The notes below the pieces were generated by a model that worked only from the letters and a program-made list of their open reading frames with translations, did no database searches and was not told where the DNA came from. A stretch of DNA of 64,000 nt, taken from the NCBI GenBank assembly GCA_037176725.1, contig JAZBRS010000050.1, positions 16,324,001 through 16,388,000 on the forward strand, given 5' to 3'. This document shows, in pieces, positions 24,499 to 35,278 of this stretch. Positions within the stretch are counted from its first letter, which is position 1. Every line of letters begins with the position of its first letter. The translations under genes were made by a program, and so were the position numbers. The stretch comes from Posidonia oceanica. Its lineage: Eukaryota; Streptophyta; Magnoliopsida; Alismatales; Posidoniaceae.

Positions 24499-25093
24499 TT
24501 TTTGTATTTTTTTCTTCCTTTCTTTCTTTACTAGTTTTGTATATTAGCATCAATACAAGTTGTAGAGAAGGAAATTTACAATATTTTTGTTATACGATTA
24601 TACCGACTACTTGTTTGGACTTCTCAATCATATAAAATCACATCAGTGGTTTCAGGTTTCCATTATGGTAATCTTGTAAAGGCAGTTACATGTTAATGTC
24701 ACTAGTGTAATGGTCACTTCAGTTTCTTGGTTATCCTGTTGGGATTGCATTGCAGCATTATCCCGTTGGGATTGCATTGCAGCATTATGAAGAGTTACAA
24801 TACTATGGTAAGGACGAATTACCACAATGAGCCATATATAGAAAAAGAAAAAAGAACACTCTAGGCATCCCCATGAATGTTTGATCCAAGTAGAACAATC
24901 TTCCATTGAAATATATTCTTCCAAAGAACACTCTAGGCATCCCCACTCTAGGCCTCACCCCACGAAATTTTCCAATGAAATACACAATCTTGTTTCCGTC
25001 AATCTAATCCTACTTCTGCATTTTATGTTTCTCTATATTTTGTAACAAAACAAGCATAGACACCACAGTTGAGAATATATACTATGACATGCC
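24499..25093. other. 3' flank of the NT-C2 gene with a short 27-bp direct repeat
   Basis: Contains two head-to-tail copies of a 27-bp unit (24732-24758 and 24759-24785; core GGGATTGCATTGCAGCA) and a repeated ACTCTAGGCATCCCC word (near 24858 and 24929). No canonical AATAAA is seen right after the stop. No gene recognised. Confidence 0.5.
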
Positions 25094-25538
25094 TTTTTTC
25101 CTGTAGATGTCTATAGGAAAAATTCCTGTAGGTGGTGAATATCAATCGTTGGATTTAATAAGATTAGATGGATGGCGGGGAGGCAGTGGTGGAGGAGGGG
25201 TGGGGAGGCGATGGTGAAGGAGGAGCGACGATGGTGGTGGTGGAGGAAGGCAGTGCGGTACACGAGGGAGATCAATGACAGCGAAGGCAGAGGAGGAGCA
25301 ATAGTGGAGGTGGAAGAGGAGGTGTGCAATGCGGTACATGGGGGAGGTCAGGGGAGGAGGAGGCGATAGAGGGAGAGGGGCAGGGAGGCGGTGGCAGAGG
25401 AGTGACGGTGGCAACGGAGGAGGAGGCAGGTAGTGCGGTACACGAGAGAGACCACTAGTACACGAGAGGCCAAGGAAGAGGAAGGAGGATGAAGTACATA
25501 CAAAAATTTCACCTATAGGCGCCTACAAGCACTTTTTT
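25094..25538. mobile_element. MITE-like element with inverted ends and GC-rich core
   Basis: The left end CCTGTAGATGTCTATAGG (25100) pairs with the right end read on the minus strand, CTTGTAGGCGCCTATAGG (about 25530). Beyond these blocks the AAATT and TGTA words also match. The core is purine-rich and repeats a GTGCGGTACA(C/T) word four times (near 25251, 25330, 25434 and a partial copy near 25458). T6 runs on both sides could be a target duplication but are uninformative. Superfamily not assigned. Confidence 0.45.
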
Positions 25539-26426
25539 CTAATACTATAAACTTTGATATCTACTATGATGAAATAAACAAAATAAGAAGCAAAGTTTCC
25601 ACCAAATACTTGGAGTAGAAAACAAAAATTTGACACATTAAAAAATTTACTCATGACTGTTTGAAGATTTTTCAAAAGGAGAGGTCTTAGGCTTGGAAGT
25701 TGAAACTCCTGAGTTTTTCCCTAAAAATTAATTTGAATATTTTGCTTCTATCATCTAAATTCTATTCCATGTTTCCTGAATTATATGTTCGAATACATAA
25801 TATTTTTATGAAAACATAAAAGAAAGATAATGAAATGAGAGAATGAAAGATATACTGAAGACGAAAGGTAACATCCAGAGTAGTGCTAATGGAATTGAAC
25901 CTTACAGCCAACATTGCTTAGGGGAAGACTTCCCTTAGGTTTTAGAAACAAAAAATGTTACAGTCTACTCAGGTCGTAAAAACTCTACTTTTTAACTTTT
26001 TTTAGAGTAAATAACTTGATGACATCATGTACTATCGTTGATTTTCAATTCACTACGTTGAACTTTAAAACGTATCACTTTGATACTTTAAACTTTATTT
26101 TTTTTAAATTGATATAATTGAGACTAACGGTATTAAACTTTCACCAAAATGTTTTAAATTGGTATAATTAAGACTAATGGTACTAAACTTTCACTAAAAT
26201 GTTTTAAATTAATATAGTCAAAACTAACGATCATAAACTTTTGCCAACGTGTCAAGTGTGTCCTCTATTTAGTTTCCGCTTTTCTTCTCTTCTACCTTGA
26301 TTTTTTTCTTCTTCTTTTTCTATCCCTTCTCAACAACGATTTTCCACTTGACTACTTCCTTCCCTTCTTTTCCTTCTCAACAGTGGTCTTCTTTTCCGAC
26401 CATTGAGGCAACGATTGTTGTGATAA

Positions 26427-26712
26427 TGATAAAGCCTAGTCAGATTCCAACCAAAGCTCGTCGAAGAGGATCGACTCTGGGCGATGGTGTTCTTCAGCAA
26501 CAAGAACAGCGAGGAACAAGCAACACAGAGAACAAATATTGGTGAAAAAGGGATTCAATCCCTGGATCCCAAGGAGGGATCCAAGGACAAATCCAGAAAA
26601 ACATATTCATTAGTTTGCTTATTGAGCTTATATAGAGGATGTAATGATTTTATCTCTTCTCACAATTTATCATCTAAACTGTCCGATCATTATACAAATT
26701 ATGATCGTAACA
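26427..26712 (-). repeat. 3' LTR of the GATAA-flanked element
   Basis: Minus-strand start TGTTACGATC at 26712, end CTTTATCA at 26427. Contains CTCTATATAAGCTC, a TATA-like site, matching the other LTR. Confidence 0.88.
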
Positions 26713-27322
26713 AATCTCTTCCCCTCAAACTGACCTCGTCCCCAAGGTCATCCACAACAATCAACCTACCACACAATATAGAAGGTAAAAAGTAAGTAGC
26801 TACCAAGTTTAAAACTAAAAAAAAACCTGTCCATTCGTTCTCACCATAACTAATCAGAAGTTGTAATGAAATGGACCAAATGGTCAAACTGAAAAATACC
26901 ATAGAAGTCCGTGGATCAACCCATATGGATGCTCTGTCAAGTTCTGGAACCATGATAGTGGTTTTCAAATGTTGTGCAAGAGCAACCATAGCACACCTCA
27001 CTACACACATGACTATTGTTTTTGTAAATTCTCTTCGCATCTACCAACAAGATGAGAATGGTACAGCCCACATTCCACCACACAAGTCTATGATTGGGCA
27101 TTCTTGAAACAACAACTTGATGTGGTAATCTGACATTGGCTTCATGACCAGATTGAAAAAGTAGTAGGTGAATCAGATATGTAGTAGTGCTCTTGATCTG
27201 AACTGATACACCATGATGTGGTCTAGCTTCCTTGAACACTAGAAAGGAAATCCACATATTTCTATGCAAGAATTTCATCAAACATCTTATTGGAAAACAA
27301 GAATGATCGTTGTTGAAAAACC

Positions 27323-27461
27323 CATCTCCCAACACTTTAAACTAGAAGCAATCCATCCAGATCTGAGTTGCACAATTTGGCAAGAACAGCAAAATAAACA
27401 AGAGATAAATGGGAGGTGGCTCAGGAGGGATCATAGGAAACCAATCCGATGGTTCTCCTCT
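27323..27461 (-). repeat. Internal direct repeat, copy 1 (pairs with 33362-33500)
   Basis: About 139 bp, nearly identical to 33362-33500. With the nested Tat-type LTR removed the two copies lie about 230 bp apart in the retroelement, so they are a tandem duplication of its internal region. Confidence 0.8.
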
Positions 27462-27481
27462 GTAGACATTTCAATTTGATG

Positions 27482-30400
27482 CCACTTGTCGGCGGAATCT
27501 TCTGGAAGAGCTTGCTCCAATTGCGACTAGGCATTACCTAATCACCTTCCCATAAATCAAACCAGCATCCCACACCAATCTCAAAGCAAACCTAAGCCTC
27601 ACCTAAACCCTAATCTAACCGCAAATCCAAGTCTCACCCAAACAAGCCCAAGCCTCACCTACAATCCCTTCCCAACCTTCTATTTCTAAATCTAAGATCT
27701 ATGATCCCTATTAACTCCACATTCATATAAAAAGTCCTATATTCATGCAAACAGGGAGGAGGCTCCATTTCACTTGTCCAACACCCTCTCCTCCATCACA
27801 GCAGGCTCTCACCTCCAGCCACCACTCCACCTACTAGCACCCTCTCCTCCATCACAACAGCCCACCTTAGCCCTTGCATCACCTTTCACGACCTCCTCCT
27901 CCAACACAGCACAACCTCCTCTCTATCACAACAGCCCACACCCCCTTGCAACCCCTCTCATGGCCTCCTCCATTTTCCATTTCCACCGCAACACTCACGG
28001 CCTCCTCTTTTCTAGCACAACACTTTCACCCACCAAACAACCTCTCCACCAACCCAACACACCCACCATCTCCGGCCAGCCACCACCTTCACCTCCCAAA
28101 CGCCTCCACCGAACAACCACCCACTCATCACACCAACCAAAACCCAAACAGCAGCAGCCACCTCACTAGCAACCCATCACCACCACCACAACTCCGGCCA
28201 GTCGCCATCCAACATTACAGCAGCAACCCACTTCCAAACTAGCAGCCACCACCATTCAGACCATCATCCACATACCTCCATCATCACCCATCTACGACGA
28301 CCATCATCTCACTCCAACACTAACAACAACTCCACCTCTATCCATTATCACCAGCAACCAACATCTCCTCCAACAGCACCTATGTCAAGGAGCAAAGTCG
28401 GAGCATTACCGGAGGAGACCGGAAGCCGATGACCATAGCGAACATCGGGGTTTGCAAACGAGCACCACACAGGTAGGTCCCTTAACCCAGTAGTGTAGTC
28501 TCTTCCTGTGTTGTGTGGCTTTCCCCTCGTCGGGTTCCGTTAGAGCATAGCCAAAGTTGGGTTCGTCTTGCCGTTTTTGCATTATCACTGTGATGGGTTC
28601 ACCCGTCTCGTGCAAGAACCGGTAACCACTGAGCACAAGCTATAGCCCATCCCAGCATGCTCTCTTCTTACCCCAACGTCCGCTAAGTGTGCCTGGAGAG
28701 GTCCAATCATCGGCAATATGCTGGCACAGGACCCATGCATGCCATGACGATGGACGGTGGCTTGGCTTCTTTGTTTCTCATTTCGTTTGCATTTCTGGTT
28801 TTGCTTTGCATCTTGTTGTGTTCTCAGTATTCTTTGAGCTTGAATGCATGTCTTCATAGTGGGGTCTGATTTGTTTTTGGCGGACGTTGTGCAATGGAGG
28901 CCGACCACCTAAACCAGAAAATCTCTCAACGCTTGTTTCTAACTCTGATCTGTTGTACCTTGCTTTGGTTTTATCGTAACCTTTCATCGAACCGTTGGAT
29001 TTGCATGATTCTTTTTTCTGAGTTTTCAGTGTTGAGTGGTCTTCAATTTGGAGCCGAATTTGATTAAATCAGATATCGAATCATGAAGTTATGGTCGTTT
29101 GAGTTACAGTATGTCGCTCTGCATTGTTTCCTCTCTGTCGCATATGCTTTTGGTGTTTGCCGCATATCTCGCTCTACGTTTTCTCAAGCTTTTAGATCAG
29201 ATGTTGTCGTTCGATTTTCATACTAATATGAGCATGTTATTTAATGGGTGCTAGGAGATATCACTCTCGAAAATAGCCATATTGCATGCATTCATGCTCT
29301 TCTCAGTTTGATTGCCATAGGTTTCATCTATATTTGCTTGTCATCCGACCGTTGGATTGCCTTGATATTTGTTACCGATCTAGCTCTCTTGATTATCTAC
29401 AATTCAGTATATTATTTGCATACTTTTGATATTGGTTTTGGGAGTTGTGAGTCCTTATCGTTCAGCATGTAACTCGCTTGTCCCGTTTTATGCTTCTTTT
29501 CCACTTCTCTTAATTTGCATCATATGTTGGCTTTGCTTTAATTTCTCATAATTGAATGTCCCATTTCACATGCTTTATTCCCACTTGCATGGTTTTCTTG
29601 CTTGATCTTGGTTTCCCCGCCTCAATCTCGTTTCTCTGTATGTATCTGCTAGTATCGTGTTTTCACGAGTGTTTTGAGGTAGTAAGCATCATTGTCCTAA
29701 TCGAAGAAAACAAAACCTCAAAACACTTGTGAAAACACGATACTAGCAAATACATGCGAAGAAACGAGATCGAGGCAGGAAAACTAAAATCAAGCAAGAA
29801 AACCATGCAAGTGGGAATAAAACATGCGAAATGGAAGATTCAATTATAAGAAATCAAAGTAAAGCCAACATATGATGCAAATCGAGAGAAGTGGAAAAGA
29901 AGCATAAACGGGACAAGCGAGTTACATGCTGAACGATGAGGACTCACAACTCCCAAAACCAATATCAAAAGCATGCAAATAATATACTGAATTGTAGATA
30001 ATCAAGAGAGCTAAATCGGTAACAAATATCAAGGCAATCCAACGGTCGGATGACAAGCAAATATAGATGAAACCTATGGCAATCAAACTGAGAAGAGCAT
30101 GAATGCATGCAATATGGCTATTTTCGAGAGTGATATCTCCTAGCACCCATTAAAGAACATGCTCATATTGGTATGCAAATCGAACGACAACATCTGATCT
30201 AAAAGCTCGAGAAGACAGATTGAGAAAACAATGAACGTAGAGCGAGACATGCGGCAAACACCAAAAGCATATGCGACAGAGAGGAAACAATGCAGAGCGA
30301 CATACTGTAACTCAAACGACCATAACTTCATGATTCGATATTTGATTTAATCAAACTCGGTTCCAAATTGAAGACCACTCAACAAGGAAAACTCAGAAAA

Positions 30401-33299
30401 AAGAATCATGCAAATCCAACGATTCGATGAAAGGTTACGATAAAACCAAAGCAAGGTACAACAGATCAGAGTTAGAAACAAGCGTCGAGAGATTTTCTGG
30501 TTTAGGTAGTCAGCCTCCATTGCACAACGCCCGCCAAAAACAAACCAGACCCCACCATGAAGACATGCATTCAAGCTCAAAGAATACTGAGAACACAACA
30601 AGATGCAAAGCAAAACCAGAAATGCAAACGAAATGAGAAACAAAGAAGCCAAGCCACCGTCCATCGTCATGGCATGCATGGGTCCTGTGCCAGCATATTG
30701 CCGATGATTGGACCTCTCCAGGCACACTTAGCGGATGTTGGGGTAAGAAGAGAGCATGTTGGGATGGACTATAGCTCGTGCTCAGTGGTTACCGGTTCTT
30801 GCACGAGACGGGTGAACCCATCACAGTGATAATGCAAAAACGGCAAGACGAACCCAACTCCGGCTATGCTCTAACGGAACTTGACGAAGGGAAAGCCACA
30901 CAACACAGGAAGAGACTACACTACTGGGTTGAGGGACCTACCTGTGTGGTGCTCGTTTGCAAACCCCGATGCTCCGACTTTGCTCCTCGACGTAGGTGCC
31001 ATTGGAGGAGATGTTGGCTGCTGGTGATAATGGATAGAGGTGGAGTTGATGCTAGTTGGTGTTGGAGTGAGATGATGGTCTGGACGGTGGTGGCTGCTAG
31101 TTTGGAAGTGGGTTGCTACTGTAATGTTGGATGGTGGCTGGCCGGAGTTGTGGTGGTGGTGATGGGTTGCTGGTGAGGTGGTTGCTGCTGTTTGGGTTTT
31201 TGGTTGGTGTGATAAGTGGGTGGTTGTTCGGTGGAGGCGTTTGGGAGGTGAAGGTGGTGGCTGGTTGAAGATGGTGGCTGTGATGGGTTGCTAGAGAGGT
31301 TGTTTAGTGGGTGAAAGTGCCGTGCTCGAAGAGAGGAGGCCGTGAGTGTTGCGGTGGAGATGGAAAATGGAGGAGGCCGTGAGAGGTGCTACAGGGGGTG
31401 TAGGTTGTTGTGATAGAGAGGAGGTTGTGTTGTGTTGGAGGAGGAGGTCGTGAGAGGTGATGCAAGGGCTGAGGTGGGCTGCTGTGATGGAGGAGAGGGT
31501 GTTGGTAGGTGTTGGAGTGGTGGCCAGAGGTGAGGGCCTGCTGTGATGGAGGAGAGGGTGTTGGGTTGTGTTGGACGAGTGAAATGGAACCTCCTCCCCA
31601 TTTGCATGCGTGAATAATGGACTTTTTATATGAATGTGGAGTTAATAGGGACCATAGATCTTAGGTTTAGAAATAGAAGGTTGAGATGGGATTGTAGGTG
31701 AGTCTTTGGTCTCTCCTGGCTCTCATCTCCCTGGTCTCACTTCTCTTTCTTCCTTCCATGAGCACCACCGGCCGTAGCAAACCCAACAATCCAACACCCA
31801 AAGACACAACACTCACACACCAGAGAGAAACCACCCTTGCCTCCACCACTCGAGCCTACCCAGAGCCTGAGTGAGTGAGAGTGAGCATCCCAGAGCACTC
31901 CCTGAGTCTGTATTGCCTCCTTTGTCGCCGTCCGAGCCGCGTATCTCGTAGAAGACTGCTGATGTTGGGAGAAACATCCGGGCATCCACACAGGTAAGTA
32001 TCCACTCCCTTAGCCTAGAAATGCCTTCCTCTAGCTGTGGTGATTGTTTCGATATGAATTATCTGTGTTTTGCTTGTTTTCTATCTCCGTTTGCATTTCC
32101 TGGTATGTTCGGCGATGGGTTCTCCACTCGCGTGAGGCCAATGACCGTTGAACGCGAGGCTTGACCATCCCGACAGACCACACTCTTCCTTGGCTTGCTT
32201 TGCTTGCTTCCTCCTTCCCCTTTGCCCTCCAATGCGCTCTAGAGGAGCCTCTCGCATTCGCGGCCTCCACCATGGCTAGCCGAGCCCGAGAGCTCCAGCA
32301 CAACCCAATGAAGACGGGGAGGGACAACTTTCGTTTGTTTTCCGCTTGCTTTGCATTCTCGTTTCTCCTTCTCTCCTTCTTCATCCTCCAATATGCCCCA
32401 GAGGTGTGTCTCGAGCTCACGGCCTCTCCCATGGCTGGTCGAGTCTGAGAACGTTGGCGAGACCTAATTAGGATGGGGAGGGATGGATGCCAGTCGATTT
32501 TCCATCCACATTACATCATCGTCTTCTCTCTCTCTTCCCCTCTATCCACCATGAGTTGTAGCAGAGTCTCATCGGTTCCCGGCCTTTGCCATGGCCGTCG
32601 GACCCGCAGAGCTTCGGTGATGGGTGAACGGAGATGGGGGAGACGACTCGTGCATCTCTGGCATTGTTTTATTGCATGTTTCTGAGCTTGGATGTTCCCT
32701 CTTGCTTTATCATGCAATTGTGCAATGAACGTTCACTGTCTGGAGGCAGAATTTTGGTACGCATGAAGCCGCCGCGGGCATGTACTGCTTGCTTCTATCG
32801 CGACTATGTACCGCTTTTGGTCTAGATCAAGAGCAGTGCAACAGGGCACTTGATTTGTTTGTCCATTTGATTCCCTTGGATTTTCGACCTTCTGATTCAT
32901 TTCTCTATGCATGTTTTACATCAGAGCATGTCATTCATCATGTTGCCCCTTGGGCATACATAATTTGGCAATCATTTGCCTACATTTGCCACACATATGA
33001 GCAGAATCACCTAGAAAGATCGACTTATCGGGCACATAGGGGTGCCTAACCCCTTCCCCATGGATAACAGGAGTCCTTACCCTTTCTCTGGACCGCAATG
33101 ACTCATGTGTCGCGTCTATTTGGCACGGATTCTTTCATTTCTCAAATCCCATTGGTTATTTGTATGCTTTCTTGTATTCGGTTTTCCTCGTCTTTCCGGT
33201 TTCAAATAGACTAGCTGGCGACTCCGTTTCTTATCATTTTTCCCATCGCTTTCGTCTTTTCCAGTGTTTTCGAGTCGAGTCCTCCTTAGACACACCACT
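27482..33299 (+). mobile_element. Tat-type LTR nested in the Gypsy-like element, TSD CCACT
   Basis: The body is 27487-33294 (5.8 kb), starting TGTCGGCGGAATC and ending CTTAGACACA. Perfect duplications CCACT lie at 27482-27486 and 33295-33299. The 3' part carries the block shared by all Tat-type LTRs in this window: GGGGTGCCTAACCCCTTCCC (33039), AACAGGAGTCCTTACC, ACCGCAATGAC, then TGGCGACTCCG (33216) and CGAGTCGAGTCCTCC. No coding region is present. About 4 kb of its length is a palindrome (27654-31702), so it is a chimeric or rearranged LTR. Confidence 0.75.
27654..31702. repeat. 4-kb palindrome: two 2-kb inverted arms around a 36-bp spacer
   Basis: Arm 1 is 27654-29679, arm 2 is 29716-31702 and the spacer is 29680-29715. 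The arms match base for base over long stretches with scattered substitutions and a few indels. For example, arm 1 has about 40 extra bases near 28408, and a GTCC/CCATCATC stretch differs near 28260. Identical frames of 74 codons occur at 29248-29472 and 29922-30146. The arms are LTR sequence (including CACACAGGTAGGTCCC); no domain is encoded. The spacer (TAGTAAGCATCATTGTCCTA) is the minus-strand form of a motif found in every Tat-type LTR here (GATGCTTACTGCC in plus copies). Confidence 0.9.
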
Positions 33300-33361
33300 T
33301 CGCCGTGACTAACCATTCGGATCCCGCCACGCAGCAACATGGTCACAGATAAGGGAAACAA

Positions 33362-33500
33362 CATCTCCCAACACCTTAAACCAGAAGCAATCCATCCAGA
33401 TCTGAGTTGCACAATTTGGCAAGAACAGCAAAAAAAACAAGAGATAAATGGGAGGTGGCTCAGGAGGGATCATAGGCAACCAATCCGACGGTTCTCCTCT
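33362..33500 (-). repeat. Internal direct repeat, copy 2 (pairs with 27323-27461)
   Basis: See copy 1. Flanks differ on both sides, which fixes the repeat length. Confidence 0.8.
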
Positions 33501-33645
33501 AACCTTCACTAAACTAAACCACCCTGTTTTTAAGCTAATTAGCAAACAACATCTAATAAAGCACAAGGAAAACATGCTATGGTTCCGATTATACCTGAAT
33601 GTGGCATTGCCTATAGACCAACACACGACTCTGATCAGGCATTTC

Positions 33646-34213
33646 TTAAAACAGTTGATGGGTGTAGGCTGGAATTCGATGTTCCTTGAGCTCAAAAACA
33701 TAGCAAGAATTCATTCGAGACCATGGTGAATGATTTTGCAACAAAAACAGTAGGAAAAGCTTGTCTCCTCCATCGATGCCGAGCTGTGGTGGCATTACAA
33801 AGAGTAGAGACGATGGCGACTCACAAACAACGTCGATCTTACGTGACATAATAGAGGCTGGAGAGAGCGGTGACTCACTGTCACCATCGTCGTCAATCTT
33901 GTGTAGTATCTTAGAGGTTGGACTAGGAGGTAGCTCGTCGTCGTCGTCGATATTGTGTTGCATCACAGAGATAGGAGAGAGTGATAGCTCATCGTCGTCA
34001 TCGTCAACCTCCAATGGCATCACCGAGAATGGAGAAAGCGAAGTCTCATCCTTATCATTGGCGTCGACGACGGCATTGCCAGAATCTGGCATCGTTCCCC
34101 ACATTTGGAGACAATCCTTGCGCATCTCAGCTCAGAGATGTGAAAACTCATCCCGTATGATGCTTCGGAGCTCCGCCCAATCTTCCAGCGTCATCTTGGT
34201 AGTCTCGTCGCTG
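33646..34213 (-). pseudogene. Gag-leader region of the Gypsy-like element, Asp-rich repeats
   Basis: Downstream of the primer site the minus strand reads MTLEDWAELRSIIRDEFSHL, then a stop. It continues MRKDCLQMWGTMP, followed by four or five degenerate repeats of about 23-25 residues. Each has an acidic run (DDDDELSLSP) followed by S-x-M. The DNA shows the same 69-75-bp periodicity (TCGTCGTC clusters at 33890-34010). It occupies the gag position, but I see no capsid or zinc-knuckle motif, so the assignment rests on location. Confidence 0.5.
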
Positions 34214-34226
34214 CTGCTCAGAGACA

Positions 34227-34238
34227 GCTCTAATACCA
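34227..34238 (-). other. Primer-binding site, tRNA-iMet type
   Basis: TGGTATTAGAGC on the minus strand, one mismatch to TGGTATCAGAGC, two bases inside the 5' LTR. Confidence 0.8.
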
Positions 34239-34240
34239 TT

Positions 34241-34536
34241 TGATAGAGCCTTGTCAAATTGCTTTACGGATTCCAAAGCTCGCTGGAAAGGATCGATTTC
34301 TGGGCAGTGGTGTTCTTCAAGCAACAAGAACAACAAGGAACAAGCACAACAAAAAGAACAAATATTGGTGAAAAAGTGATTCAAGCCTAGATCCCAAGGA
34401 GGGGTCCAAGGACAAATCCAGAAAGACATCTTCATTACTTTGCTTATTGAGTTTATATAGAGGATACAATGATCTTATCTCTTCTCACAATTTATCATCT
34501 AAACCGTCCAATCATTATGCAATTATGATCGTAACA
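34241..34536 (-). repeat. 5' LTR of the GATAA-flanked element
   Basis: Minus-strand start TGTTACGATC at 34536, TATA-like CTCTATATAAACTC, end CTCTATCA at 34241, then AA and the primer site. Confidence 0.88.
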
Positions 34537-34621
34537 GATAATTCACAAAGTACAGTGTCACCATAGAGGAGAAGTGAGCATGACCCACGAAAAGGTGAGC
34601 AGTGATGGCAAAAGAAAATAC

Positions 34622-34886
34622 TTGCCTTCTTGATGTCTTCGTCTATGGGCGAGGAAGAAGCATCAGGAGTAGAGCTGGGTGGCACAGCAGATTCTGGCTC
34701 GTCCACCTTGGTTTGTTCAACGGCTACAGAATTGAAGCCATTGGAACAGCAAGTCCATCCGACTCTTCTTCTTCTATTCCTATGAATGGTGGTGGTGGTG
34801 GTTGGGTTGGAGCTTTGCATGAAGAAGCAAGGTGGCGGAAGGGATGAGGAGGGCGTTGCAGCAGCAGCGAAGAGCCGTTGAGGCAA
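34622..34886 (-). pseudogene. Orphan first exon with plastid-transit-peptide-like sequence
   Basis: The minus-strand frame begins MPQRLFAAAATPSSSLPPP, then RNRRRRVGWTCCSNG, then VDEPESAVPPSSTPDASSS and IDEDIKKA. An N-terminus rich in Ser/Thr/Ala/Arg and poor in acidic residues is what plastid transit peptides look like, and the VGWTCC step could be a cleavage region. A good splice donor follows (GCAA, then GTATTTTC). The LTR element lies 80 bp further on, in what would be intron 1, and no continuation is recognisable beyond it at 26004-26421. It is probably a captured gene fragment inside the Mutator-like element, or the stub of a destroyed gene. The parent protein was not identified. Confidence 0.45.
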
Positions 34887-35278
34887 ATGGGTTCATTTTG
34901 GTTAGGAGGGAGCGACAAGAGAGGAGATGAGGAATGAACAATCCGTGTAGCACAACCAAGGTGACATTACTATTAGCTGCTTTGTAGGTAACTAACAGAG
35001 CAGAAAGGGGAGAAATAGGTTGGATTTGTTAGGATTTGGAAGACGTCTGGGAAGAAATGGAGAAGAGAGGAGGAATAAATTGAGAAGAAGAATGATAAGG
35101 TGTCAGAAAATCTGCTTCGAAATTTCGAATTTGAATTCGAAAAATTTAAATCGAATAAGGATACATCCCATTCGAAAATATTTGAATACGAAAACCTAAT
35201 ATGAATTTAAGTTCATTAATCTAATCATATATTCATGTGATATAGACCTAAGTACATTACTCAAAAACTCTAGTCTCT

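Larger units (their letters stand above)
26422..34541 (-). mobile_element. Gypsy-like LTR retrotransposon, internally deleted, TSD GATAA
   Basis: The element is 26427-34536, with perfect duplications GATAA at 26422-26426 and 34537-34541. The 5' LTR is 34241-34536 and the 3' LTR 26427-26712 (296 and 286 bp, minus strand, starting TGTTACGATC, ending TATCA, roughly 90 percent alike by eye). The primer site TGGTATTAGAGC (34227-34238) is one base from the tRNA-iMet site. A polypurine tract (GAGGGGAAGAGATT) adjoins the 3' LTR. Just before it the minus strand reads DDLGDEVSLRGRDLLRS, like the extreme C-terminus of Gypsy polyproteins. Subtracting the nested Tat-type LTR (27487-33294), the internal region is only about 1.7 kb. 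Protease, RT and integrase are absent, so the copy is non-autonomous. Confidence 0.88.

Noticed and set aside
29248..30146. Identical 74-codon frames in inverted orientation, looking like a duplicated small membrane protein
   Set aside because: They are the two arms of the palindrome. The sequence is LTR DNA, and the hydrophobic translation reflects T-richness.
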